NCBI GenBank assembly: GCA_034669045.1
Contig: JAXDOD010000192.1
Span: 1-22,936, forward strand
Reading direction: 5' to 3'
Source of the DNA: VAZQ01 sp034669045
GTDB taxonomy: Bacteria; Pseudomonadota; Alphaproteobacteria; Rhizobiales; Xanthobacteraceae
Length of the DNA: 22,936 nt
This document shows positions 16,478-22,795 of this stretch, one piece after another (the first letter of the stretch is position 1; the number at the start of each line of letters is the position of its first letter). The notes beneath the pieces were generated by a model. The model did no database searches, was not told the origin of the DNA, and saw only the letters and a list, made by a program, of their open reading frames with translations. Position numbers and translations under genes: made by a program.

Positions 16478-16642
16478 GGCGCAATCGCTTTATTGCGCCG
16501 CCTTAAGGCAAGCCGCGACCGCAGGCCGATCGTGGACGCCTAACCGCAGGCGCAATGCGCTTGGCTTGTTGCGCCCTAAGCAGGCGCAATGCGCTTGCTT
16601 ATTGCGCCCTACGCACGCGTAAGGCGCTTGGCTTGTTGCGCC
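16478..16642. repeat. Cluster of four related intergenic palindromes (GGCGCAAT...ATTGCGCC)
   Basis: Four hairpins share the same stem. They are GGCGCAAT/ATTGCGCC at 16478-16485 and 16492-16499 (6-base loop), GGCGCAA/TTGCGCC at 16549-16555 and 16569-16575, GGCGCAAT/ATTGCGCC at 16583-16590 and 16601-16608, and a shorter GGCGC/GCGCC at 16623-16627 and 16638-16642. The loops repeat the words GCGCTTGGCTTG or GCGCTTGCTT, so the units are also near-direct repeats. They lie between two convergent genes and resemble REP-type intergenic elements of Bradyrhizobium-like genomes. The first hairpin could end transcription of the small secreted protein gene. Confidence 0.75.
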
Positions 16643-16679
16643 CTGCGGTTCGAGGCAGCCGCCCGCGCGACGCGTGCCG

Positions 16680-16955
16680 CTATTGAGCGCTTGGATCGCT
16701 GATGGTCCGATTGGCCACCAGGCGGTTCCAGATGAACAGGACCAGCACGGCACCGACCGTCGCGCCGATCAAGCCAGCGCCCTGATCCAGGCGGTACCAC
16801 CCGATGGTCTGACCGATGAAGGTGGCGAGAAAGGCGCCACCGATGCCCAGCGCGGTCGTGAGAATGAATCCGGCCGGTTTGTTCGGACCGGGGGCGAGCC
16901 AACGAGCAATCATTCCGGCCACGAAGCCGATCAGGATGATCCAGAGGATGTGCAC
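16680..16955 (-). CDS. GlsB/YeaQ/YmgE-family stress-response membrane protein
   Basis: The gene encodes 91 residues from a GTG start at 16955, chosen because GGGAGA lies 6 bases upstream and the protein then begins HILWIILIGFVAGMIARW, the usual N-terminus of the family. Three hydrophobic helices follow with the glycine-rich signatures ALGIGGAFLATFIGQ and GLIGATVGAVLVLFIW. This transglycosylase-associated (Pfam Transgly_assoc) family is induced by stress in enterobacteria, but its molecular role is not settled. The next gene on the same strand upstream (YidB family) ends 44 bases away, so the two may be co-transcribed. Confidence 0.9.
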   Translation of the reverse strand: MHILWIILIGFVAGMIARWLAPGPNKPAGFILTTALGIGGAFLATFIGQTIGWYRLDQGAGLIGATVGAVLVLFIWNRLVANRTISDPSAQ

Positions 16956-16961
16956 GGCTTG

Positions 16962-16967
16962 TCTCCC
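16962..16967 (-). promoter_or_regulatory. Ribosome binding site deciding the GTG start of the GlsB-type gene
   Basis: On the minus strand GGGAGA lies 6 bases before GTG 16955. The frame is open further upstream to 17003, but the extra residues are polar and have no such site. Confidence 0.6.
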
Positions 16968-16999
16968 TTTCCTGTCCGCGCCAAACGTGTCGCCATCAC

Positions 17000-17614
17000 T
17001 CACGCGCGGTCGTTTGTCTTTTCGTCCTCGCCCTCGTCTTCTTCCTGGTCGGGAATGCGGCCCTCGGGCGTGAGGTTGTCGACGCTGTCGGGCAGTTCCT
17101 CGCTCAGGTCCGCGACCAGTTTTTCGCGCGGCACGCCGCTCTCCCGGGCCAGCGCGTCGAGCGTCTCCACTCCGGCCGCCTTCTCAAGCTCGCCCGGAGA
17201 GATGGCCTTGTTGGGCCCGGTCTTGATCCAGGAATCGGCCACCTCGCCATAGCCGTTCTGCTGAAAGCGTTTGACCAGTTCGCCCAGTCCGCCGCTGACG
17301 ATGGCGCCGCTTGCGGCACCCGCCGCGGCGCCGCCCATGCTGCCGCGCAGCCAGTCCATGAGGCCCCCGGTATCGTGTGCGGCTCCGCTCGGGACAGCTT
17401 CATTCCGGGAGGTCGTATTGGGGCCGGCCGGGCGCGCGGGAGCATTCTGGCCGAAGACGTTGCCCAAGGGGCCGCCGGCCTTGAAGGCTTTATAGGCGAG
17501 GAGCGCGAGCAGCCCCATGGTCAGGGGGGACATGCCGCTGCCGCTCTGACCGGAGGGCGTGGCCTGCCCTCTCGGGCCGTTATTCATGCCTCGCAGCACG
17601 TCCATAAGTCCCAT
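17000..17614 (-). CDS. YidB-family (DUF937) protein
   Basis: The gene encodes 204 residues from ATG 17614, which is preceded by AGGAGA (17620-17625) at 5 bases; the frame is open further upstream to 17677. It starts MGLMDVLRG, has a Gly/Pro/Ser-rich linker and a short hydrophobic segment (MGLLALLAYKAF, about 34-45). The YidB core is at about 83-170, with GGLGELVKRFQQNGYGEVADSW, ending in LDALARESGVPREKLVADLS. The tail is very acidic (DQEEDEGEDEKT). The family is widespread in proteobacteria and its function is unknown. It lies upstream of the GlsB-type stress gene on the same strand. Confidence 0.88.
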   Translation of the reverse strand: MGLMDVLRGMNNGPRGQATPSGQSGSGMSPLTMGLLALLAYKAFKAGGPLGNVFGQNAPARPAGPNTTSRNEAVPSGAAHDTGGLMDWLRGSMGGAAAGAASGAIVSGGLGELVKRFQQNGYGEVADSWIKTGPNKAISPGELEKAAGVETLDALARESGVPREKLVADLSEELPDSVDNLTPEGRIPDQEEDEGEDEKTNDRA

Positions 17615-17619
17615 CTTGG

Positions 17620-17625
17620 TCTCCT
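17620..17625 (-). promoter_or_regulatory. Ribosome binding site deciding the YidB-family start
   Basis: On the minus strand AGGAGA is 5 bases before ATG 17614. It favours this start over the longer open frame that begins at 17677. Confidence 0.65.
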
Positions 17626-17678
17626 GGCTATCGGGGTCCGCACTACAACGTCCTGATGTGAATATGGTTGCGCTCATT

Positions 17679-17745
17679 ATGCGCAGGCGTCTAGCGGCAT
17701 GCGCAGGCGTCTAGCGGCGATTGGCACGCGCAGGCGTCTGGCGGA
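17679..17745. repeat. Three short direct repeats, GCGCAGGCGTCTRGCGG type
   Basis: Two perfect 20-base units, ATGCGCAGGCGTCTAGCGGC, sit head to tail at 17679-17698 and 17699-17718. A third copy with one change in the core (GCGCAGGCGTCTGGCGG) is at 17728-17744. They lie 65-130 bases upstream of the YidB-family start and about 135 bases upstream of the coxL-like fragment start, in the divergent promoter region. They could be an operator array or a small variable-number repeat. Confidence 0.85.
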
Positions 17746-17880
17746 GACCGCCGAAAATCCAGGAACGCCCCCGCTCCCGGACGTGAAGATTGGCGCGCGC
17801 TTCATGCCTCAATTATGGGGTAACGTCCTGGTAGGGGTCAGCGCCCTGGATTGATCCCCGAATCCGTTGGAAGGCATCGC

Positions 17881-18208
17881 ATGCCCCCGTCCAAATTCGG
17901 CATCGGCCAGGCCGTGACCCGCAAGGAGGACGACGCGCTCCTGCGCGGCGAGGGGCGCTATGTGGCCGATCACGCGCCGGCGGGCGCGTTCCAGGCGGTC
18001 GTGCTGCGCTCGCCTCATGCGCATGCACGCTTCCGCATTGAAGACGTCGCCGACGTGCGGGCGATGCCCGGCGTCGCGCTGGTCCTGACCGGCGCGGACA
18101 CCGCGGATCTCGGCCATCTGCCCTGTCAGGGCGAGGTGCCCGACACCAGGATCGACGTTCCGCCCTATCCGATCCTCGCGCGCGACCAGGTGCGCCACGT
18201 CGGAGGCT
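17881..18208 (+). pseudogene. N-terminal fragment of a molybdopterin-binding (CoxL/xanthine dehydrogenase family) subunit
   Basis: From ATG 17881 (GGAAGG at 17869-17874, 6 bases upstream) about 108 codons match the start of aerobic CO dehydrogenase/xanthine dehydrogenase large subunits: GIGQAVTRKEDDALLRGEGR, VVLRSPHAHARF, ALVLTGAD, and PPYPILARDQVRHVG. After that point the expected DAVAFVVA-type segment is missing. The frame runs on as unrelated sequence to a stop at 18385-18387. The C-terminal part of the same family lies 1.9 kb away at 20134-21054 in the same orientation. Complete members have about 750-800 residues, so this gene is broken. Neither a coxM- nor a coxS-type gene is adjacent. 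Confidence 0.85.
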
Positions 18209-18345
18209 ATCGTGATGACGTTGCTCGCCTTCGTCTTCGGCGTGGTGCCGGCGGTGTGCGTGCCAGGCGCTCGGCACGCGGTGCTCTCCAGCATGATCGG
18301 CGTCACGGTGCTCCGCTTCACGCCGAAATTCTTTTTCATCTGGGA
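18209..18345 (+). pseudogene. Decayed remnant of an RND pump C-terminus
   Basis: A short frame from ATG 18212 reads MTLLAFVFGVVPAVCVPGAR, then SSMIGVTVLRFTPKFFFIW. This lines up with the end of the RND pump in this window (MTSLAFIFGVVPLVWAVGAG, then SGMIGVTVFGLIFTPAFY, near 15573-15740). Compared with it, residues are missing around GAELRQTLG and before FTP, so it is degraded. Long stretches of DNA are the same, for example CTTCGGCGTGGTGCCG and ATGATCGGCGTCACGGTG. It sits exactly where the coxL-like sequence stops and just before the AT-richer genes begin. Confidence 0.75.
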
Positions 18346-18428
18346 CTTAGATGGGCCGTTCTTGTTTTTACACGCTATGGCTGCTAGCTTGCGTCGAGAA
18401 AATTGCCGAATGCACGCATTGGCAAAAT

Positions 18429-19202
18429 ATGGAACCGCGATATCGGAAAATTGTTGCTTGGCTTCAAGCCGGCGTCACGTCAGCCATCGCAATCATCGGC
18501 AGTGGCATGATTGCCCATCTAAAGAATTTGCAATTCGAAGCTAGTGCGGCAACATTTGCAGTCTTCTCGGTGGCTCTGGTCATGCTGAGATTTTCTGAAA
18601 CCGCATCAATATATCTTCTAGACAACTGGGCTTGGCTCCGAAAATGGATCTTTGGTCGACACCATGTCGAGGGATTTTGGTTTGATGTCGTGCTGGAACC
18701 CTCTGAGACGCACACGTCCGGTCGTCAAGTTCGCGAATATAGTCTGATTGAATTCGTTCTTGCAGACGGCAGGTACTCCCTTGAAGGTACAATTTTTAAC
18801 AAGGACTTGCGAAGGATTGGAACATTTACAACCACCTTTGCAAGCTACGCAGACAGAGATTTTAAACTCGAATATGCATATGATCGTCGGTCTGAATTTG
18901 ATCGATTCGTGCACGGTACTGGTTTGGGAGATTATGTCTTTTCCTCAAATAAGCCCTACCCATTGCGCTCGACAGGAAAATTTTTTGATCCGCAACTTGA
19001 CAAAGAAATCGTTGTGCGTGGAAATCGTATCTTAGACACTGAGGACATTGCAAAATTGAAGCGAGCAGCTCGTAAGCCCGATGGCCAGCTCGAGCGCCTG
19101 CAACTTGAATTGATCAAAAAATACGCACAGCTCGCCAGGGAGCTTTATCCGGAATATTCCGTTGCGGCTTCTTCGGGCACATTGCAGCCCACGACGGCCT
19201 GA
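18429..19202 (+). CDS. Two-TM protein with beta-rich cytoplasmic domain, possibly Cap15/2TM-beta-like
   Basis: From ATG 18429 this is a 257-residue protein; the frame is open to ATG 18351, but the extra part overlaps the junction with the RND relic. Two hydrophobic helices come first (about 9-30 and 40-64), then a Trp-rich linker (NWAWLRKWIFG). A beta-rich domain starts with EGFWFDVVL (81-89) and continues with short alternating strands (YSLIEFVLADGRYSLEG, FKLEYAYD, HGTGLGDYVF, STGKFFD, KEIVVRG) to about residue 200. An amphipathic helix ends the protein. Two helices plus a small beta-barrel with a GxW entry strand is the architecture of CBASS effector Cap15 and related 2TM-beta proteins. This is a pattern match only. 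No nucleotidyltransferase gene is nearby. Codon use is clearly AT-richer than the flanks (28 of 60 G+C at 18601-18660, 24 of 60 at 18841-18900), suggesting transfer. Confidence 0.72.
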   Translation: MEPRYRKIVAWLQAGVTSAIAIIGSGMIAHLKNLQFEASAATFAVFSVALVMLRFSETASIYLLDNWAWLRKWIFGRHHVEGFWFDVVLEPSETHTSGRQVREYSLIEFVLADGRYSLEGTIFNKDLRRIGTFTTTFASYADRDFKLEYAYDRRSEFDRFVHGTGLGDYVFSSNKPYPLRSTGKFFDPQLDKEIVVRGNRILDTEDIAKLKRAARKPDGQLERLQLELIKKYAQLARELYPEYSVAASSGTLQPTTA

Positions 19203-19236
19203 AGTGTGGTTCGTTCGACTGCATCAGGCCGCGAAT

Positions 19237-19980
19237 TCAAGTCTGGCAATGGCTTAAGAGGGCGTCATAATACTGGAGGCGTCCGTTAACCCCCTCATGA
19301 GCGCCTCGAACATATTCATTTTCGTCGTCATGATTGCGAATGAGGCAAGCTGCGGCGACCTCCAGAAGTCTGGAATGGGTTTTGTCTTCTTCAATGTTTG
19401 CTCGCAAGAACGGTGAGTACAATTTCTTAGGGTAATGGGCTGCAAATGCTTTCTCGACGGCAATATACTCTGGGATCAACATTGACTCATTGCCTATGCC
19501 TAGCACGCCCAGAGCATACAATAGTGAGCTAATGGAATCGGTTAGCAGATCGGCGAATCGCAATGTGAATGGTAGCGGCTTGATTTTTGATTTTTCGATA
19601 CCGAGATCTGCAATAAGGTTTGCGAGAAGTTGGGGGTGAGATCGAAACGCCACGCCGTTTCGCAGCGAGCTGTGTTCATCCCATACTACAGGAACAAGAA
19701 TGGAGCGAACATGCACATTGTTAATAAGCGCCAGCATTGCAAACAACACTTGTGAAAAATGATTTGTAACGACGGATTCCTGCATAGCCCACACACGCAA
19801 TGACTCTCTGCTACTTGTCGCATAAAGAAAGAATGGATGCCCATCAATCTTGGCTTCGTCAAGGATGCTGCGACCTTGCATGATCGCATTACAGTCCTCC
19901 AACCGATCATCCGCTTTGGTTGCCGGTGCAAAGAAGTCATCAAAGAACCAAGTCTCTTTTGTTAAGTGAGGCGCAGACAT
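19237..19980 (-). CDS. Heme-oxygenase-like (TenA/PqqC/CADD superfamily) protein, iron-containing redox enzyme type
   Basis: The gene encodes 247 residues; ATG 19980 is preceded by GAGGGG (19984-19989). The sequence follows the all-helical heme-oxygenase-like oxidase pattern. HPFF is at 48-51, then WDEHSSL with Glu102, FRSHPQLLANLIADLGI with His115, LGVLGIGNESMLIPEY with Glu165, and FLRANIEEDKTHSRLL with Asp199 and His202. In relatives such as CADD the third-helix motif is HxxxDxxH. Here the first His is Asn195. Five of six expected metal ligands are therefore present. The family includes di-iron oxygenases acting on amino acids, fatty acids or self-derived tyrosine, and the substrate here is unknown. 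Base composition is AT-rich like the facing gene, whose stop is 34 bases away. The N-terminal 45 residues are not recognised. Confidence 0.78.
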   Translation of the reverse strand: MSAPHLTKETWFFDDFFAPATKADDRLEDCNAIMQGRSILDEAKIDGHPFFLYATSSRESLRVWAMQESVVTNHFSQVLFAMLALINNVHVRSILVPVVWDEHSSLRNGVAFRSHPQLLANLIADLGIEKSKIKPLPFTLRFADLLTDSISSLLYALGVLGIGNESMLIPEYIAVEKAFAAHYPKKLYSPFLRANIEEDKTHSRLLEVAAACLIRNHDDENEYVRGAHEGVNGRLQYYDALLSHCQT

Positions 19981-19983
19981 TGT

Positions 19984-19989
19984 CCCCTC
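19984..19989 (-). promoter_or_regulatory. Ribosome binding site of the heme-oxygenase-like gene
   Basis: On the minus strand the sequence GAGGGGACA directly precedes ATG 19980; the GAGG core is 5 bases from the start. It supports the chosen start and suggests the gene is translated. Confidence 0.65.
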
Positions 19990-20133
19990 GTTCAGCGGAT
20001 TATGAACAGTGTGAATTCAAAATCTGGCTCGGCTTTCGACTGAAGTTGTGCGCTCCCTTTGAGGTTGGTGAGGACATAGCAGACAGTAGGGGTAGTAGAC
20101 AACGCGGTGCATGCCCTTCTTGACCGGTTTTGA

Positions 20134-21054
20134 CACGGCAACAAGGGCCCCGACACCGCGCATCTGCGGCTTGACGACGACGGCGGTGTCACCGTGCTCA
20201 CCGGCACGCAATCGACCGGGCAGGGCCATCACACGGCGTTCGCGCAGATCGTCGCCGAGCGGCTTTCGCTTTCGCCCGCGCAGGTGCGCGTCGTCCAGGG
20301 CGACACCGATGCGATCGCGACCGGCACCGGCACCGGCGGCTCGAGCTCGATCCCATGCGGCGGCGCATCGGTCGATGGCGCCGCGGCCAGGCTCGCCGAC
20401 AACCTGAAGACGCTCGCCGCCGACGCGCTCGAAGCGGCAGCGGGCGATCTCGAACTCGCCGACGGCGCCGTGCGCGTCGCCGGCACCGACCGCGCGATCT
20501 CGTTCGCCGATCTCGCCCGCCGCCCGGATGCCGAGAACAAACGCGCGACCGAGGACGCCTTCACGCCCACGGCCGCGACCTATCCCAACGGCACCCACGT
20601 CGCCGAGGTCGAGATCGACCCCGACACCGGCGCCACGCGGGTCCTGAGCTACGTCGTGGTCGACGACTTCGGCGTGACGCTCAATCCGCTGCTGCTCGCC
20701 GGCCAGGTGCACGGCGGCGCCGTCCAGGGCATCGGCCAGGCGCTGATGGAGAACACGGTCTACGATGCCGACTCGGGCCAGCTTCTGAGCGCGAGCCTCA
20801 TGGATTACGCGCTGCCGCGGGCCGACGACATTCCCGCCTTCACCTTCGAGACCCGCAACGTGCCCTGCCGCACCAATCCGCTGGGCGTGAAGGGGGCAGG
20901 GGAGGCGGGCGCCATCGGCTCCTGCCCGGCCGTGATGAACGCCATCCTCGACGCGCTTTGGCGCGCCCACCGCATCCGCCACCTGGACATGCCGGCGACG
21001 CCGCAGCGGGTGTGGGCCGCGATCGCGGAGGCGAAGCGGCTGCACACCATGTGA
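20134..21054 (+). pseudogene. C-terminal fragment of a molybdopterin-binding (CoxL/xanthine dehydrogenase family) subunit
   Basis: The frame is open after a TGA at 20131-20133, and homology begins near 20150. About 300 codons match the C-terminal half of the family: VTVLTGTQSTGQGHHTAFAQ, VVQGDTDAIATGTGTGG, VAEVEIDPDTGATRVLSYV, GGAVQGIGQALMEN, and the cofactor-contacting GVKGAGEAGAIGSCPAVMNA with the usual active-site glutamate. The end (MPATPQRVWAAIAEAKR) is intact, with TGA at 21052-21054. The first in-frame GTG after the junction is 20194. A domain start here would lack the whole N-terminal half, so a working enzyme is not expected. Base composition is very GC-rich again (47 of 60 G+C at 20461-20520). 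Confidence 0.88.
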
Positions 21055-21081
21055 TCTCAAGACAGGGTGATCTCAAGACAG
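21051..21081. repeat. Short tandem duplication over the coxL-like stop codon
   Basis: GTGATCTCAAGACAG occurs at 21051-21065 and 21067-21081 with one G between. The first copy contains the TGA stop of the coxL-like fragment, and the second abuts the terminator hairpin. Confidence 0.85.
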
Positions 21082-21082
21082 A

Positions 21083-21114
21083 AGGCCCGCCGTGCTTGGC
21101 GGCACGGCGGGCCT
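21083..21114 (-). terminator. Strong intrinsic terminator between convergent genes
   Basis: A perfect 13-base stem (AGGCCCGCCGTGC at 21083-21095, its complement at 21102-21114) encloses a 6-base loop. On the minus strand it is followed by TTCTGTCTT and lies 20 bases after the CHRD gene, so it most likely ends that transcript. It may also act on the plus strand after the coxL-like fragment. Confidence 0.85.
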
Positions 21115-21134
21115 GATCGTTCAGCCGCTTGCGC

Positions 21135-21581
21135 TTATTTCGTGACTTGGCCGCGGATTTCCCCGCCCGGCTTGGCGGCGGTGTGGACGTTGACATACCA
21201 GCGGCCGCCCATGAGGTCGCCCGCCTGGGCGTCGTTCAAGGTCGCCGTGCCCTTGGCGGGGCTGGCGAGGTTCGATGCCGTGTTGCCGATCAGAACGGCG
21301 ACGCCGGCATTCTTGCCGACCTCGGCGGGGCCATGGAAATGCGCGGCGGTGGCGGGACCCGACAGTCCGGTGAACGTCACCGTCCAGGTCAGGCTCTTGG
21401 TGGCGGTATCGTAGCTCAGTTCCGCGGTTCCGGTGCCCGCGCTGTCGTTCGGCGGCACCTCGTCCTTGGCGTTCATGGCGGCCTTGAACGCCACCGTCTC
21501 GGCCCGGGCGATCGAGCCTGAACCCACAAGCGCGGCTAGCATCAATGCGGCGAATCCGCCGCGGATGATCATGGACGTCAT
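21135..21581 (-). CDS. Secreted CHRD-domain protein
   Basis: This gene encodes 148 residues. ATG 21581 is preceded by GGGAGGA (21588-21594) at 6 bases. The first ~27 residues are a signal peptide ending near SIARA. The rest is one CHRD domain: FKAAMNAKDEVPPNDSAGTG, LSYDTATKSLTWTVTFTGLS, the signature ATAAHFHGPAEVGKNAG, GRWYVNVHTAAKPGGEIRGQ. The domain was first described in chordin and is common in bacterial secreted proteins, where its role is not established. It is probably periplasmic or extracellular. It is transcribed alone, ending in a strong hairpin. Confidence 0.92.
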   Translation of the reverse strand: MTSMIIRGGFAALMLAALVGSGSIARAETVAFKAAMNAKDEVPPNDSAGTGTAELSYDTATKSLTWTVTFTGLSGPATAAHFHGPAEVGKNAGVAVLIGNTASNLASPAKGTATLNDAQAGDLMGGRWYVNVHTAAKPGGEIRGQVTK

Positions 21582-21587
21582 CGTTTG

Positions 21588-21594
21588 TCCTCCC
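21588..21594 (-). promoter_or_regulatory. Ribosome binding site of the CHRD-domain gene
   Basis: On the minus strand GGGAGGA lies 6 bases before ATG 21581. It is a near-ideal Shine-Dalgarno sequence and supports this start over the internal ATG three codons later. Confidence 0.7.
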
Positions 21595-21788
21595 TTGGTG
21601 GCCCGGCGTCGGGACTGGATGGTTCCGAACGCCGACGCTCGTTAAGCCATGCCACGATAGCCCCTGCGATGGTGCGCTTGAAGAGGCCTCGTCGGCGGCA
21701 GCATAGTCCGCTCGCGGGTCGAGCGACAGCGGCGCCATGCAGACATGCGGCTTCCGGACGCGGCCGCGGCGTGCTCAAGTCGCCGCCC

Positions 21789-22736
21789 ATGCCGCCCGAC
21801 CGGTCCTCCACGAATCTGATCAAGGCCGTCCTGCTCAAGATCGCGTCGGCGTTCCTGTTCGCCGTCATGTCGGTGCTGGTGCGCTACCTGGGCGAGCGCT
21901 ATCCGGTCGGCCAAGTGGTGTTCTACCGCTCGGCCTTCGCCGTCGTTCCGGTCGTCATCATCTATGCCTGGCGCGGCGAGCTGATAGCGGCGGTCCGCAT
22001 CGGCCGGCCGTTGGGCCATCTCGGGCGCGGGCTCACGGCGGTCGGCGCCATGTTCTGCAACTTCTCGGCGCTCGCGCGCATCCCGGTCGTCGATGCGACC
22101 GCGATCTCCTTCGCCTCGCCGCTGATCACGGTCGGCATGTCGGCGATCTTCCTCAAGGAGCGGGTGCGCGTCTATCGCTGGTCGGCGGTGATCGCCGGCT
22201 TCCTCGGCGTGCTCGTCATGCTGGCGCCGCGGCTCGACCTGGGAAGCACCGCCGCCTCGACGGCCGGCGCGGTCGGGGCGCTGCTCGGGCTTGCGGGCGC
22301 GTTCTTTTCCGCGGGATCGACGATCCAGACGCGCGCGCTCACCACGAGCGAGACCACATCCTCGATCGTCCTCTATTTTTCGCTGACCTGCGCGCTTGCG
22401 GGTCTCTGCACCTGGCCGTTCGGCTGGGTCACGCCGAACTGGGGCGAATTGGCCGCGCTCGTCACCATCGGAATATTCGGAGGCCTCGCGCACCTCCTCC
22501 TGACCGAAAGCTATCGGCTGGTGTCCGCCTCGCTGGTCGCGCCTTTCGACTACACCTCGATGCTGTGGGCGCTGCTTCTGGGCTACCTGGTATTCAACGA
22601 GGTGCCGAGCAGTCTGGTCTTCATCGGCGCCGGCATCATCGCGGCCGCGGGCCTGTTCGTGATCTGGCGCGAGCGCCAGCTCGGGCTCGAACGGGCGCGC
22701 GCGCGCGCCGCCGAAGGGCCGCCGACGGGGGCCTGA
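21789..22736 (+). CDS. EamA/DMT-superfamily membrane transporter
   Basis: From ATG 21789 this is a 315-residue protein with ten predicted helices in two EamA repeats. The first repeat begins LKIASAFLFAVMSVLVRYLG and contains VVFYRSAFAVVPVV and DATAISFASPLITVGMSAIF. The second contains GGLAHLLLTESYRLVSASLV and PFDYTSMLWALLLGYLVFNE, the typical family end. Members export metabolites, amino acids or drugs, and the substrate cannot be read here. The start is uncertain: the frame is open upstream to 21585, a GTG lies at 21772, and no clear ribosome site was found. It is divergent from the CHRD gene. Confidence 0.88.
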   Translation: MPPDRSSTNLIKAVLLKIASAFLFAVMSVLVRYLGERYPVGQVVFYRSAFAVVPVVIIYAWRGELIAAVRIGRPLGHLGRGLTAVGAMFCNFSALARIPVVDATAISFASPLITVGMSAIFLKERVRVYRWSAVIAGFLGVLVMLAPRLDLGSTAASTAGAVGALLGLAGAFFSAGSTIQTRALTTSETTSSIVLYFSLTCALAGLCTWPFGWVTPNWGELAALVTIGIFGGLAHLLLTESYRLVSASLVAPFDYTSMLWALLLGYLVFNEVPSSLVFIGAGIIAAAGLFVIWRERQLGLERARARAAEGPPTGA

Positions 22737-22745
22737 TTCTGTTTT

Positions 22746-22793
22746 GCGCGTGACCTTATCCGAAAACCGGTACCCACTTTTGGGGTCACGCGC
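22746..22793. repeat. Rhizobiales-type intergenic palindrome
   Basis: A 10-base inverted repeat (GCGCGTGACC at 22746-22755, GGTCACGCGC at 22784-22793) flanks TTATCCGAAAACCGGTACCC and CACTTTTGG. The inner words CCGAAAACCGGT and CCCACTTTT are those of a palindromic element I know as frequent between genes in Rhizobiales. It lies between two convergent genes and may also act as a terminator. Confidence 0.8.
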
Positions 22794-22795
22794 TG

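Noticed and set aside
16478..16642. CRISPR array
   Set aside because: The repeats are palindromes with irregular spacing and related loops, not constant repeats with unique spacers, and no cas gene is present.
18351..18428. Extended N-terminus of the 2TM protein from ATG 18351
   Set aside because: The extra 26 residues overlap the boundary with the RND relic, contain cysteine-rich unrelated sequence, and would add a third hydrophobic stretch; the 18429 start gives a cleaner two-helix protein, though this is not proven.
20017..21060. Minus-strand frame of 347 codons crossing the right island junction
   Set aside because: It is antisense to the clear coxL-like C-terminus and has low-complexity Arg/Gly composition. 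The part beyond the junction (HRVVYYPYCLL) matches nothing I know.
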